DNA from: Rhizobium sp. Q54
GTDB taxonomy: Bacteria > Pseudomonadota > Alphaproteobacteria > ATCC43930 > CGMCC-115725
NCBI GenBank assembly: GCA_945861155.1
Contig: CAMATN010000021.1
Location: 1 to 50,635, forward strand
DNA length: 50,635 nt
Direction: 5' to 3'
The position numbers and the translations under genes were made by a program. How positions within the stretch are numbered: the first letter of the stretch is position 1; each line of letters begins with the position of its first letter. The notes below the pieces were generated by a model that did not search any database, was not told where the DNA came from, and saw only the letters and a program-made list of their open reading frames with translations. Positions 24,681-33,846 of this stretch are shown piece by piece.

Positions 24681-25403
24681 CTGGGTGCGGTGGCGCTTCA
24701 GCCAGGCGCGCGGGGTCGCGCTGTCCGGGGTCATCGTGCGCACCAGCTTCCAGAAGCGCGGCCCGTGGTTCATCTCGACCAGATGCGCGACCTCGTGCGC
24801 GACGACGTAATCGACCACCGTCTCCGGCGCCAGCACGAGCCGCCAGCTGAACGATAAGGACCCCGTCGACGAGCAGCTGCCCCAGCGGCTTTTCGTGTCG
24901 CGCACCGCGACGCCGGCCACCGGCTTGCCGATTTGCGCGGCGTAGAGACGGGCGCGTCCGCTCAACTCGTGCCGGGCGAGACGCACGAGGTGGTCGCGGA
25001 CCCGGCGGGCGACATGCTCGGGCGCGCCGCGCACCCGGATCTCGCCATCGAAGATCGCCACCGGCGGCGCCGCCGGGTCGCTGTCGCGGCAAATGCGATG
25101 CGGCACGCCGAAGACCGGCACGATCGCGCCTTCGACGAACGGCACCGGCATCGGCAGCGCCTCGAGCCGGGACGCGATCCATCCGCGATGGGCATCGAGG
25201 AATTTGAGCCCGTGTTCGGGCGGGACGCCGTGCGGCAGGACAAGCTCGACCTGGCGCGCCGACGCATCGATGCGCAACAACAGTCGCCGGGCGCGGGCAT
25301 TGACCCGAATCGACACCGGCGCGCCGAGATCGAGCGCGGCCGCCCGACGCGTTGCCTCCTCGAGGGAAACGGTAGGCGCCCTGCCGATCCGAAACAGCTT
25401 CAC
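24663..25403 (-). CDS. YgjP-like metallopeptidase (M48/SprT-type zinc domain)
   Basis: The 246-aa protein is of the YgjP/DUF45 family. The C-terminal third holds the family signature SRWGSCSSTGSLSFSWRLV, the zinc motif HEVAH with the third ligand in EMNHGPRFW, and WLKRHR at the end. The N-terminal part (VNARARRLLLRIDASARQVELVLP) is the usual beta sandwich. Family members are predicted zinc peptidases of unknown substrate. The ATG at 25403 begins MKLFRIGRAPTVS. It is divergent from the GNAT gene and overlaps the AmpG-like gene tail to tail by 18 bp. Confidence 0.88.
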   Translation of the reverse strand: MKLFRIGRAPTVSLEEATRRAAALDLGAPVSIRVNARARRLLLRIDASARQVELVLPHGVPPEHGLKFLDAHRGWIASRLEALPMPVPFVEGAIVPVFGVPHRICRDSDPAAPPVAIFDGEIRVRGAPEHVARRVRDHLVRLARHELSGRARLYAAQIGKPVAGVAVRDTKSRWGSCSSTGSLSFSWRLVLAPETVVDYVVAHEVAHLVEMNHGPRFWKLVRTMTPDSATPRAWLKRHRTQLLSYG

Positions 25404-25513
25404 CGACGAATTCCCCGCGGTTTTGGATTAGTTTCGGAGGCGCTCCATTAAGCTTCCCGCTCCTGTCACGGTTTGGGAAGGTGCAGTTGTCTGCTCTCGA
25501 CGCGGAGACACGC

Positions 25514-25987
25514 GTGCCCGAGATCGTCCTACGCCAAGCCAGGCTCGACGATGCCGCCGAGATCCATGCGTTGCTGCTGCGCCTGGCGCCGGAGATCCCG
25601 CTCCTCGTCGACACGATCGAGCGCGAGGAAGCGCTCTACGCCCTGATCCGCAATTGTGCGCGCTCGGGCGAATCGTGGGTGGGTTGCGACGGGGCGGGGC
25701 AAATCGTCGGCTGTGTCGTGGTCGAGCCAAACCAGCTCGGCCGCCATTACGCCGAGCAGGAAATGCTCGAATTGCGCCATGCCGGAGCGGCGCCGGAATA
25801 TCGCGGCGAGGATGTGGTCGGCCGGCTGATCGCCCGACTCCTGGTCCGCATGCTTCCGGTAGCGGCCGTCGTCAACCCGCAAAACCGCTCGGGCTTGGCC
25901 GCCTGCCTCGACAAACTCGGGTTTCGCCGGAGCGGCGCGCGCGGCGGCGAGCAGCGCTTCCGCTGGGATCCCGGAGCGGGCGGCTGA
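25514..25987 (+). CDS. GNAT-family acetyltransferase-like protein
   Basis: The 157-aa protein has the GNAT layout: EIVLRQARLDDAAEIHALLLRL at the start, a central strand GQIVGCVVVEP, then ELRHAGAAPEYRGEDVVGRLIARLLV matching the acetyl-CoA-binding R/Q-x-x-G/A region (here EYRGEDVVGRL), and NRSGLAACLDKLGFRR near the end. The GTG at 25514 is preferred because GGAGA lies 5 nt upstream (25504-25508) and the domain begins at once. A GTG at 25481 has a purine run directly abutting it with no spacing. The substrate is unknown. Confidence 0.75.
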   Translation: MPEIVLRQARLDDAAEIHALLLRLAPEIPLLVDTIEREEALYALIRNCARSGESWVGCDGAGQIVGCVVVEPNQLGRHYAEQEMLELRHAGAAPEYRGEDVVGRLIARLLVRMLPVAAVVNPQNRSGLAACLDKLGFRRSGARGGEQRFRWDPGAGG

Positions 25988-26087
25988 CCATCCAAATAAG
26001 TAGATCGTATTTTCGCTAAAGTATCCAATAAATCATCGGAGTTTATTGGTAAAGAGACGCACGATTTTCTTAACTTCTGTTGCCTTG

Positions 26088-26102
26088 TAAACCGATTGTT
26101 AA
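26088..26102. promoter_or_regulatory. CtrA-like box upstream of the DivK-like gene
   Basis: TAAA-N7-TTAA matches the alphaproteobacterial CtrA consensus TTAA-N7-TTAA at seven of eight positions. It lies in an A+T-rich stretch (25988-26115) unlike its surroundings, about 88 bp before the ATG of a DivK-like regulator, a gene known to be under CtrA control in several alphaproteobacteria. A one-mismatch hit in AT-rich DNA may be chance. Confidence 0.3.
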
Positions 26103-26189
26103 TTATAATACTCAAGCCTCCTCCCGGGAGGCGCGGCGAAACCCTTGGGATTTGGGAAGTCGCTGCAATCGATTTTCAGGGGCAGGACA

Positions 26190-26633
26190 ATGGAAGCTCC
26201 GGATACCGCCGGCAAATGCGTACTGATCGTCGAGGACAATTTGTTGAACATGAAGCTGTTCAGCGCGATGGTCGCCGCGGAAGGCTACGGCGTGTTGCAG
26301 GCCGCCGACGCGGCGCGCGGCCTCGATCTGGCGCACCAGGAGTGCCCGGATCTGATCATCATGGACGTTAAATTGCCGGGCATGTCCGGGCTCGAGGCGA
26401 CGCGGATACTGAAGGACGACGCCGACACCGCTGACATCCCGATCATCGTCACGACCGCTTATGGATTGACCGGCGACGACGAGGAGGTCAAGGCAAGCGG
26501 ATGCGACGCCTTTCTGGCGAAGCCGATCGGGCTCTCCGAACTGGTCGAACTGATCGACGTTCTCATGCTGCGCTCGGTGCCTGAGCCGCGATATGTGCGC
26601 CGTCTGATCGAGGCGAACGCAAAAAGCGCCTGA
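26190..26633 (+). CDS. DivK-like single-domain response regulator
   Basis: The 147-aa protein consists of one receiver domain without an output domain. It begins CVLIVEDNLLNMKLFSAMV, almost the DivK signature, with the acidic pair Glu15-Asp16 and phosphoacceptor Asp59 in LIIMDVKLPGMSG. It then has PIIVTTAYGLTGDDEEVKASGCDAFLAKPI, where the late Lys completes the active site. DivK controls cell-cycle kinases upstream of CtrA in Caulobacter and relatives. The ATG at 26190 has GGCAGGA upstream. An in-frame TTG at 26145 is rejected. The C-terminal tail of about 20 residues is longer than in DivK, so a Cpd-type paralogue is possible. Confidence 0.82.
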   Translation: MEAPDTAGKCVLIVEDNLLNMKLFSAMVAAEGYGVLQAADAARGLDLAHQECPDLIIMDVKLPGMSGLEATRILKDDADTADIPIIVTTAYGLTGDDEEVKASGCDAFLAKPIGLSELVELIDVLMLRSVPEPRYVRRLIEANAKSA

Positions 26634-26663
26634 TTAGCGGGGCGGGGCGGGGGGCCGCCGCGA

Positions 26664-28025
26664 TCACGCGTCGGCTCGGTCGATCAGGTGGATGAACGAA
26701 CCTGCGACCGAACCGCGCCGCAACCCGCTCGCGCCGAGATCGCCGCCCGATGCATCCGCCAGCGCGAACAGCGGCGCGTCGCCGCCGGTGGCGAGCGTCG
26801 TCGCGTAGTGGAATTCGTGGCCGCGAAACCGCGCGCCCGCGCGCCCGAGCATTCCGTCGCCGAGCAGGGTAGCCGCGCGATAGCCGAGATGCAGCCGCCG
26901 CTCGGCGAAGCTGGTGGCCAGCGCCAGCAGCCCCGTCATCCGATGAACCTGGCCATCCGCGTCGGTCAGCGCGTCGCCCAGCATCATATAGCCGCCGCAC
27001 TCGCCGTAGATCGCCGTGCCCGCCGCCGCGGCCCGGCGCAGCCCGGCGCGACAGCTTTCGGCGGCGGCGAGCCGGGCGGCGTGAAGTTCCGGGTATCCGC
27101 CGGGCAGATAGACGGCATCGGCGGTCGGGTCCGGTGGCTCGTCGGCGAGCGGCGAAAAAAACGTGACCAGGGCGCCCGCCTGCCGCCACCCGTCCAGCAC
27201 CGCGGGATAGGCGAAGAGGAAAGCATCGTCGCGCGCCACGGCGATCCGTTGCCCCGGCGGCGGCAGCGGCGCGCTCGGGGCGACGGTCGCGAGCCGGGCG
27301 GGGCGGGCCAGCGCGACCAGATTCTCGATATCGATGCTGGCGCCGATTGCCGCCCCCGCGTGCACGATCGCCGCTTCGGCCGGATGCTCGCCGGCGGGGA
27401 TGAGGCCGAGATGGCGCTCGGGCAGCATCAATTCCGGCGTCTCCGGCACAGACCCGAGGCACGCGACATCGGGCAAATGCCGCGCCATCGCGGTCTCGAT
27501 CAGCGCCTGATGGCGCGCCCCGGCGACCCGGTTGAAAATGACCCCGGCGAGCTTCAGCGCAGGGTCGTGCCGGGCAAAGCCCGCGACCAGCGCCGCCGCC
27601 GAGGCGCCCTGCCGGCGTGCATCGACGACCAGCACGACCGGCCAGCCGGCGAACCGGGCGAGCGCGGCGGTCGAGCCCGCTTCGCCGTCGGGTCCGGCGC
27701 CGTCGAACAGCCCCATGACGCCTTCGCACAGCACGAGATCGGCGCCGGATTCGAGCCGCCCGACGAGCCCGCGCAGCGTCGCCGGGCGCATCGCCCAGAG
27801 ATCGAGGTTGAGGCAGACCCCGCCGCTCGCCGCCGCATGGAAGGTCGGGTCGATATAATCGGGCCCGGCTTTCGCCGCCGCGACACGCATCCCGCGCTGG
27901 CGCAGCGCCCGCAACAGCCCAAGCGTCACGAGGGTCTTGCCGCTGCCCGAAGCGGGCGCGGCGAGGATCAGCCCGCGTCCGGGTCCGGTACGGTTTCCAG
28001 GGATCGGGCGGGCTGGTGCTGTCAT
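26664..28025 (-). CDS. cobB: Cobyrinic acid a,c-diamide synthase CobB
   Basis: CobB amidates carboxyl groups a and c of (hydrogeno)byrinic acid in cobalamin synthesis, using glutamine and ATP. The 453-aa protein has an N-terminal dethiobiotin-synthetase-like ATP domain with LAAPASGSGKTLVTLGL, AAKAGPDYIDPTFH and DLVLCEGVMGLFDG. A C-terminal class I glutamine amidotransferase-like domain has VYLPGGYPELHA, catalytic Cys in YGECGGYM, and the closing FRGHEFHYA. It stands alone, without other cob genes in the window, and is divergent from aapJ with 86 bp between starts. Confidence 0.95.
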   Translation of the reverse strand: MTAPARPIPGNRTGPGRGLILAAPASGSGKTLVTLGLLRALRQRGMRVAAAKAGPDYIDPTFHAAASGGVCLNLDLWAMRPATLRGLVGRLESGADLVLCEGVMGLFDGAGPDGEAGSTAALARFAGWPVVLVVDARRQGASAAALVAGFARHDPALKLAGVIFNRVAGARHQALIETAMARHLPDVACLGSVPETPELMLPERHLGLIPAGEHPAEAAIVHAGAAIGASIDIENLVALARPARLATVAPSAPLPPPGQRIAVARDDAFLFAYPAVLDGWRQAGALVTFFSPLADEPPDPTADAVYLPGGYPELHAARLAAAESCRAGLRRAAAAGTAIYGECGGYMMLGDALTDADGQVHRMTGLLALATSFAERRLHLGYRAATLLGDGMLGRAGARFRGHEFHYATTLATGGDAPLFALADASGGDLGASGLRRGSVAGSFIHLIDRADA

Positions 28026-28111
28026 CGGACACTCGCCTGCTCAATTTCTGGTCGCGTTGCTGGGCCAGGCGCGGCGTGCTAGCGTCAATTCAACCAGAAC
28101 GGGGGATTGCG

Positions 28112-29143
28112 ATGATCGGGACCGGGCTGCGCGCGTTCTTCGCGCTGGCGATAGCGATAGGCTTCGGGTTTGTCGGCCCGGCGCAGGCCGGGGCAACCTT
28201 CGACAAGGTCAAGCAGGCCGGGACGTTGGTTTGCGGCGTCAATCCCGGGCTTGCCGGGTTCGGCCAGCCCGACAATCAGGGCAATTATAAGGGTCTGGAC
28301 ATCGATGTGTGCAAGGCGATCGCCGCCGCTCTGTTCGGCGATCCCGGCAAGGTCAAATACGTGCCGCTGACGGCGCAGCAGCGTTTTACGGCGCTGCAAT
28401 CGGGCGAGATCGACATCCTGTCGCGCAACACCACCTGGACGTTGCAGCGCGATACCGAACTCGGGCTCAATTTCGGGCCGGTCGTCTATTACGACGGCCA
28501 GGGCTTCATCGCGCCGAAGAAGCTCAATGTCAAAAGCGCCAAGGAACTAAACGGCGCGACGATCTGCGTTCAGCCCGGCACCACGACCGAGCTCAACCTC
28601 GCGGATTATTTCCGTGCCAACAAGATGACCTTCAAGCCGCTCGTTATCGAGAAGCTCGACGAGGTCGTCGCCGCCTATTTTTCGGGGCGCTGCGACGTGT
28701 ACACGACCGACCGCTCCGGGCTCGCGTCAACCCGCATCGCGCGGGCGCAGAACCCGGACGACCACGTCATCCTGCCGGAGGTCATCTCTAAAGAGCCGCT
28801 GGCGCCGGTAGTGCGACAGGGCGACGACCAGTGGAACGATGTCGTGCGATGGGTCGTCTACGCGCTGATCGAGGCGGAGGAGGTCGGGATCACCGCGAAA
28901 AACATCGACGAGAAGCTGAAGAGCGAGGACCCCGGCATCAAGCGGATGCTCGGCGTCACCCCCGGCACCGGCAAGTCGCTCGGGCTCGACGATAAATGGG
29001 CCTACAACGCGATCAAGGCGGTTGGCAATTACGGCGAGATCTTCGAGCGCCACGTCGGCAAGGATTCGCCGCTCAAGCTCGATCGCGGCATCAACGCTCT
29101 GTGGACCCAGGGCGGCCTGATGTACGCCGTGCCGATCCGCTGA
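28112..29143 (+). CDS. aapJ: General L-amino-acid ABC transporter binding protein AapJ
   Basis: The 343-aa periplasmic binding protein has a signal peptide ending near PAQA-GATF. The mature part reads TLVCGVNPGLAGFGQPDNQGNYKGLDIDVCKAIAAAL, typical of AapJ/BztA. It also shows the Asp-box-like IDILSRNTTWTLQRD and SKEPLAPVVRQGDDQW with DVVRWVVYALIEAEE, all diagnostic of AapJ. The broad-specificity importer takes up many L-amino acids in rhizobia. The ATG at 28112 has GGGGGA 7 nt upstream. It is the first gene of the aap operon, 31 bp before aapQ. Confidence 0.95.
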   Translation: MIGTGLRAFFALAIAIGFGFVGPAQAGATFDKVKQAGTLVCGVNPGLAGFGQPDNQGNYKGLDIDVCKAIAAALFGDPGKVKYVPLTAQQRFTALQSGEIDILSRNTTWTLQRDTELGLNFGPVVYYDGQGFIAPKKLNVKSAKELNGATICVQPGTTTELNLADYFRANKMTFKPLVIEKLDEVVAAYFSGRCDVYTTDRSGLASTRIARAQNPDDHVILPEVISKEPLAPVVRQGDDQWNDVVRWVVYALIEAEEVGITAKNIDEKLKSEDPGIKRMLGVTPGTGKSLGLDDKWAYNAIKAVGNYGEIFERHVGKDSPLKLDRGINALWTQGGLMYAVPIR

Positions 29144-29174
29144 GGGCTGACGCCTAGCGATCTTCCGGCCCGCC

Positions 29175-30365
29175 GTGGCGCGCGACACCGCGGCCGCCGA
29201 ATCGCGGCCGAAGCGGCCGCCGCCGTGGCACGATCCGGCTGTCCGCGCCGTCGTGTTCCAAATCTTGTTCGTCGCCGCGATTGTCGCCCTGGGCGCGTTC
29301 CTCGTCCACAACACGCTGCTCAATCTGCGGCGCCAGAACATCGCCACCGGGTTCGGGTTTCTCGAGCGCGAGGCTGCTTTCGAGATCGGCGAGTCGCTGA
29401 TCCCCTACTCCCCGGCCGACAGCTACGCCGCGGCGTTTCTGGTCGGCCTGACCAACACGCTGTACGTCGCCGCGCTCGGCATCGTGCTGGCGACGATCCT
29501 CGGCGCCCTGATGGGTCTCGCGCGGCTGTCGGGCAACTGGCTCATTCGCAAGCTGGCGCAGATCTATGTCGAGATCTTCCGCAACATCCCGCTGGCGCTC
29601 CAGCTGTTCTTCTGGTGGGGCGTGTTGCGCTGGAGCGCGCCGGCGCCGGGACGGGCATGGCAGCCGCTCCCCGATGTCTTCGTCAGCAACCGCGGCATCG
29701 TCTTTCCAATGCCGGAGGCGCATGCCGTCCATTCCTGGCTGCTGCTGGCGCTATTGGCCGGGATTGCCGCCGCTTGCGGGCTGGCTCGCTGGGCGCGGCA
29801 ACGCCAGGCGCGCACAGGACAGATTTTTCCGAGCGGGTGGTTCGGGCTGGCGCTGATCGTCGGCCTGCCGCTCGCCGCTTTTGTCGCCGGCGGCGCGCCG
29901 CTGCGGTTCGAGGTTCCGGCGTTGCGCGGGTTCAATTTTGTCGGGGGAGGGGTGTTTTCGCCCGAATTTGCCGCGCTGCTGGTCGGCCTCGTGATCTATA
30001 CCGGCGCGTTCATCGCCGAGATCGTGCGGGCCGGCATTCTCGCGGTCAGCGCCGGCCAGAGCGAGGCGGCGATGGCGCTCGGCCTGACGCCGTGGCAGCG
30101 GATGCGGTTGATCCTCCTGCCCCAGGCGCTGCGCGTCATCATTCCGCCGATGACGAGCCAATACCTCAATTTGACCAAGAACAGCTCGCTCGCGGTGATC
30201 ATCGGCTTTCCCGATCTGGTGTCGATCGCCAACACGACGATCAACCAGACCGGCCAGGCGATCGAGGGCATCGCGATGATCATGGCGGTCTATCTGGCGA
30301 TCAGCCTCTCGATCTCGCTGTCGATGAACCTCTACAACCGCGCCGTCGCCCTGGTCGAGCGCTAG
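29175..30365 (+). CDS. aapQ: General L-amino-acid ABC transporter permease AapQ
   Basis: The 396-aa polytopic permease of the His/Glu/Gln/Arg type has an N-terminal FQILFVAAIVALGAFLVHNTLLNLRRQNIATGFGFL, which is the AapQ/BztB signature. It carries a large insertion between membrane segments, then the ABC permease EAA-type loop GQSEAAMALGLTPWQRMRLI followed by LPQALRVIIPPMTSQYLNLTKNSSLA. The start is a GTG at 29175. It is followed by a 174-bp gap occupied by a palindromic repeat before aapM. Confidence 0.93.
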   Translation: MARDTAAAESRPKRPPPWHDPAVRAVVFQILFVAAIVALGAFLVHNTLLNLRRQNIATGFGFLEREAAFEIGESLIPYSPADSYAAAFLVGLTNTLYVAALGIVLATILGALMGLARLSGNWLIRKLAQIYVEIFRNIPLALQLFFWWGVLRWSAPAPGRAWQPLPDVFVSNRGIVFPMPEAHAVHSWLLLALLAGIAAACGLARWARQRQARTGQIFPSGWFGLALIVGLPLAAFVAGGAPLRFEVPALRGFNFVGGGVFSPEFAALLVGLVIYTGAFIAEIVRAGILAVSAGQSEAAMALGLTPWQRMRLILLPQALRVIIPPMTSQYLNLTKNSSLAVIIGFPDLVSIANTTINQTGQAIEGIAMIMAVYLAISLSISLSMNLYNRAVALVER

Positions 30366-30385
30366 GCGATGGACACGCCCATTTT

Positions 30386-30530
30386 GTCATCCCGGCGAAA
30401 GCCGGGATCCATGGTTCGGCTCCCCTCACGTCGACGAGCGGGTGCCACGCCTTTGTTTATTTCCACGCCTTTGTTTATCCGGAGATCCCGGACTCGCGGC
30501 ACGATGGATCCCGGCTTTCGCCGGGATGAC
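30386..30530. repeat. GTCATCCCGGC...GCCGGGATGAC inverted repeat inside the aap operon
   Basis: GTCATCCCGGCGAAAGCCGG at the left and CCGGCTTTCGCCGGGATGAC at the right are near-perfect inverted arms around a spacer of about 105 nt. The spacer holds two direct copies of CCACGCCTTTGTTTAT, 18 nt apart. In the aap transcript this would form a strong hairpin between aapQ and aapM. Confidence 0.9.
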
Positions 30531-30539
30531 ATTTAGCGA

Positions 30540-31667
30540 ATGGCGGATATCGAGCACGAATTGGGCCGCGAATTGCCGGTCCCCGCCGCGCGGCCGCGGC
30601 CGCGCACGCACGGGCCGATCGGCTGGCTGCGCGCCAATCTGTTCAGCAGCCTCTTCAACACATTCCTGACGCTGATCGCGCTTTGTTTGCTTGCCGTCAC
30701 GATCCCGCCGATCATCCGCTGGGGTCTCGTCGATGCGGTGTGGAGCGCGCCGGACGGGCTCGCGTGTCGCGGAGCCGATGGACAGGAGGCGGGTGCCTGT
30801 TGGGCCTTTGTCGGCGACAAGCTGCGGTTCATCCTGTTCGGCCGTTTCCCCTATGACGAGCAGTGGCGGCCGTTGCTGGTCGTGGCGATTTTTGTCGGAT
30901 TGATCGTCGCGAGCTGCGATCGCCGGCTATGGGGGCGGCGCCTCGTCGGGCTGTGGCTCGCCGGGTTTGTCGCGGTCGGCGTCTTGATGTGGGGCGGCGT
31001 TCTCGGCCTGACCTATGTCGACACCTCGCTGTGGAGCGGTCTGCCGCTGACCCTGATCCTCGCGGTCGTCGGGATGCTGTTCGCCTTCCCGTTGGGGATC
31101 TTGCTGGCGCTTGGGCGGCGCTCGGAATTGCCGGCGGTGCGCGCGGTCTGCGTCGCCTATATCGAGCTGGTGCGCGGCGTGCCGCTGATCACGGTCTTGT
31201 TCATGGCCTCGGTCATGCTGCCGCTGTTTCTGCCGAGCGGGCTGACGATCGACAAATTGCTGCGGGCTCAGGTCGCGTTCATCCTGTTTGCCGCGGCCTA
31301 TCTCGCGGAGGTCGTTCGCGGCGGGCTGCAGGCGATCCCGCAAGGCCAGATCGAGGCCGCCGACGCGCTCGGGCTCGGCTATTGGCGGCGCACCCGCCTG
31401 ATTGTGTTGCCGCAGGCCCTGGCGATGGTGATCCCGCCCTTGGTCAACACCTTCATCGGCACCTTCAAGGACACCTCGCTGGTCATCATCATCGGCCTCT
31501 TCGACCTGCTCGGCACGGTCAACGCCGCGCTCGCCGACGCCAATTGGCAGGGTTTCTATGTCGAAGCCTATGTGTTCGCGGCGGCGATCTATTTCGGATT
31601 CTGCTTTTTCATGTCGCGCTACAGCCTGATGCTGGAGCGCGAGTTCAACCAGAGCCGGCAGCATTAA
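30540..31667 (+). CDS. aapM: General L-amino-acid ABC transporter permease AapM
   Basis: The 375-aa second permease of the Aap importer has a cytoplasmic N-terminus, then [39 protein letters not shown], characteristic of AapM/BztC. It carries the periplasmic [16 protein letters not shown] insertion, [19 protein letters not shown], the EAA-type loop [20 protein letters not shown] and [17 protein letters not shown]. The ATG at 30540 lies 10 nt after the end of the palindromic repeat, so the repeat may affect its translation. Confidence 0.94.
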   Translation: MADIEHELGRELPVPAARPRPRTHGPIGWLRANLFSSLFNTFLTLIALCLLAVTIPPIIRWGLVDAVWSAPDGLACRGADGQEAGACWAFVGDKLRFILFGRFPYDEQWRPLLVVAIFVGLIVASCDRRLWGRRLVGLWLAGFVAVGVLMWGGVLGLTYVDTSLWSGLPLTLILAVVGMLFAFPLGILLALGRRSELPAVRAVCVAYIELVRGVPLITVLFMASVMLPLFLPSGLTIDKLLRAQVAFILFAAAYLAEVVRGGLQAIPQGQIEAADALGLGYWRRTRLIVLPQALAMVIPPLVNTFIGTFKDTSLVIIIGLFDLLGTVNAALADANWQGFYVEAYVFAAAIYFGFCFFMSRYSLMLEREFNQSRQH

Positions 31668-31681
31668 CGGGAGCGGCGGCG

Positions 31682-32446
31682 ATGGCCGAGAGTAACGCGA
31701 GCGACGCCGATGGGCCGATCATCGCGATGCGCCACGTTCATAAATGGTTTGGCGACTTCCACGTGCTCAAGGATATCAACCTCGAGGTGGGTAAAGGCGA
31801 GCGCGTCGTCGTCTGCGGTCCGTCGGGCTCGGGAAAGTCGACGATGATCCGCTGCGTCAACCGGCTCGAAGAGCACCAGCAGGGCCAGATCATCGTCGCC
31901 GGCATCGAACTGACCGCCGATCTGAAAAACGTCGAGGCGATCCGTCGCGAGGTCGGCATGGTGTTCCAGCAGTTCAACCTGTTTCCGCATCTGACGGTGC
32001 TGGAAAACCTGACCCTGGCGCCGATCTGGGTGCGCAAGATGCCGAAGCGGGACGCCGACGAACTCGCCCGTCTTTATCTCGAACGGGTGCGGATCCCCGA
32101 GCAGGCCGACAAATACCCGGGCCAGCTCTCCGGCGGCCAGCAGCAGCGCGTCGCGATCGCGCGCTCCTTATGCATGAAGCCCGAGATCATGCTGTTCGAC
32201 GAGCCGACCTCGGCGCTCGACCCGGAGATGATCAAGGAAGTGCTCGACGTCATGATCGAGCTCGCCGAGGAGGGCATGACGATGGTGTGCGTGACCCACG
32301 AGATGGGGTTTGCCCGCACCGTCGCCGATACGATGGTGTTCATGGACCAGGGCGAGATCGTCGAGCGCGCCCCGCCGGCGGAGTTCTTCGCCAATCCGAA
32401 GAGCGAGCGCACGCGTCTATTCCTGAGCCAGATCCTCGCGCATTGA
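31682..32446 (+). CDS. aapP: General L-amino-acid ABC transporter ATPase AapP
   Basis: The 254-aa ABC ATPase energises AapQM. It contains Walker [11 protein letters not shown]-loop [18 protein letters not shown], signature [15 protein letters not shown], Walker [16 protein letters not shown] and switch His in [11 protein letters not shown], matching AapP/GlnQ. The ATG at 31682 has GGGAGCGG 5-6 nt upstream and follows aapM by 14 bp. It is the last gene of the operon. Confidence 0.95.
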   Translation: MAESNASDADGPIIAMRHVHKWFGDFHVLKDINLEVGKGERVVVCGPSGSGKSTMIRCVNRLEEHQQGQIIVAGIELTADLKNVEAIRREVGMVFQQFNLFPHLTVLENLTLAPIWVRKMPKRDADELARLYLERVRIPEQADKYPGQLSGGQQQRVAIARSLCMKPEIMLFDEPTSALDPEMIKEVLDVMIELAEEGMTMVCVTHEMGFARTVADTMVFMDQGEIVERAPPAEFFANPKSERTRLFLSQILAH

Positions 32447-32504
32447 GGCAAGACGATTCGCCAGGAGCCAGACCCGCGGACCGGTACGACGATTTCTGGC
32501 CGGG

Positions 32505-32532
32505 TGCGTCCCGCAGCGAAGCCCGGGACGAC
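32505..32532. repeat. Short GTCCCG...CGGGAC hairpin after aapP
   Basis: GTCCCG at 32508-32513 pairs with CGGGAC at 32524-32529 across a 10-nt loop. It looks like a half unit of the dispersed GTCATCCCGG-type elements. There is no T-run, so it is not called a terminator, although it lies 60 bp past the aap operon. The rest of 32447-32661 shows nothing recognisable. Confidence 0.5.
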
Positions 32533-32661
32533 AAATTCGTCTTGGGAAATTTGCTCGGGAACGCAAGAGTTCGCTCAGCGGCACGTCTCAGCGCAGAACG
32601 ACCCAGGTATAAACCGGATGGAAGTGGCACAATTTGGATTGATGCCGCCGGGAGGACGGGG

Positions 32662-33846
32662 ATGACGAGTGCCTTCGACGGCCTGCGCGTCGTTGATTTC
32701 ACGACGACCATCGCCGGGCCGCATAGTACCCGGCTGCTCGCCGATCTCGGCGCCGAGGTGATCAAAATCGAGCCGCCAGAAGGCGATATGATGCGGGCGC
32801 GCCCGCCGTTGCGAAACGGGGCCAGCACCTCGTTCGGCCAGCTCAATACCGGCAAGAAAAGCCTCGTTCTCGACTTGAAGCGTCCCGAGGCGGTCGCCAT
32901 CGTGCGCCGGCTCGTCGCCACCGCCGATGTGCTGGTCGAGAATTTCCGCCCCGGCGTCATGGCGCGTTTCGGGCTCGATTACGCCGCGCTCGCGGTGCTA
33001 AAGCCGGAGCTGGTCTATTGCGCGATCTCGGGTTACGGGCAGACCGGGCCATCGGCCGGACGGCCGGCCTACGCGCCGGTGATCCACGCCTCGTCGGGGT
33101 ACGATCTGGCCCATCTCGCCTATCAGGACAGCGATCGCCGGCCCGATTATTGCGGCATCTACATCGCTGACGTGCTGACCGGGACCTACGCGTTCGGCGC
33201 GATCGTGGCCGCGCTCTACCAGCGGCGCGACACCGGGGCGGGCCAGCTGATCGACGTCTCGATGCTGGAGAGCATGCTGAGCCTGACCCTCAGCGAGATG
33301 CAGCAGGCGCAATTCCCGGTGACGCCGCCGGGCCGGCCGATCTTCGGGCCGATCGCCACCAAGGACGGCTATCTCAATCTGTCGGTCGCCAGCGAACGGA
33401 CTTTCCAGAACCTGGCGGCGGCGTGCGGGCGGCGCGACTGGATCAGCGATCCGCGCTTTGCCCAATACCCCGATCGGCGGGCCAATTGGAACCTGTTGAT
33501 CGACGAGCTCGAGATCTGGTCGAAAGAACAAAGCAGCATCGATGTGCAGCAGATCTTCGACCGGCACGGGGTGCCCGCCTCGCCCTATCGCACGGTCGGG
33601 CAGGCGATGGCCGACCCGCAGCTGGCGCACCGCAAGTCTTTCGCCGAGGTGCACGACCGGGGCGGGGCTTTTCAGGTTCTCAACCCGCCGTTCCGCTTCT
33701 CCGCCGCGACCGCCGCGGCGCGGCCCTTTGTTGCCGCGCTCGGCGAGCATAGCGCGGCGATGCTCGCCGAATTGGGTTATGGCCCGGCCGAGATAGCCGC
33801 GCTGGTCGAGGCCGGCGTGACGACCCTCGCCGCCAGTGCGCCGTGA
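32662..33846 (+). CDS. Class III CoA-transferase (CaiB/BaiF family)
   Basis: The 394-aa family III CoA-transferase moves CoA between carboxylic acids through an Asp-CoA intermediate. It has the family start FDGLRVVDFTTTIAGPHSTRLLADLGAEVIKIE, then LNTGKKSLVLDLK, LVENFRPGVMARFGLDY and AISGYGQTGP. The probable catalytic Asp170 lies in IADVLTGTYAFG. QLIDVSMLES and the C-terminal HGVPASPYRTVGQAMADPQ also fit. The ATG at 32662 follows a GGAGG/GGGG purine run. The acid substrate is not deducible. Its stop lies in a tandem 15-bp repeat shared with the next convergent gene. Confidence 0.9.
   Translation: MTSAFDGLRVVDFTTTIAGPHSTRLLADLGAEVIKIEPPEGDMMRARPPLRNGASTSFGQLNTGKKSLVLDLKRPEAVAIVRRLVATADVLVENFRPGVMARFGLDYAALAVLKPELVYCAISGYGQTGPSAGRPAYAPVIHASSGYDLAHLAYQDSDRRPDYCGIYIADVLTGTYAFGAIVAALYQRRDTGAGQLIDVSMLESMLSLTLSEMQQAQFPVTPPGRPIFGPIATKDGYLNLSVASERTFQNLAAACGRRDWISDPRFAQYPDRRANWNLLIDELEIWSKEQSSIDVQQIFDRHGVPASPYRTVGQAMADPQLAHRKSFAEVHDRGGAFQVLNPPFRFSAATAAARPFVAALGEHSAAMLAELGYGPAEIAALVEAGVTTLAASAP

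Noticed and set aside
26688-28082. 464-residue open frame on the plus strand opposite cobB
   Set aside because: CobB on the minus strand is unambiguous; the plus frame is Arg/Gln-rich with no motif.
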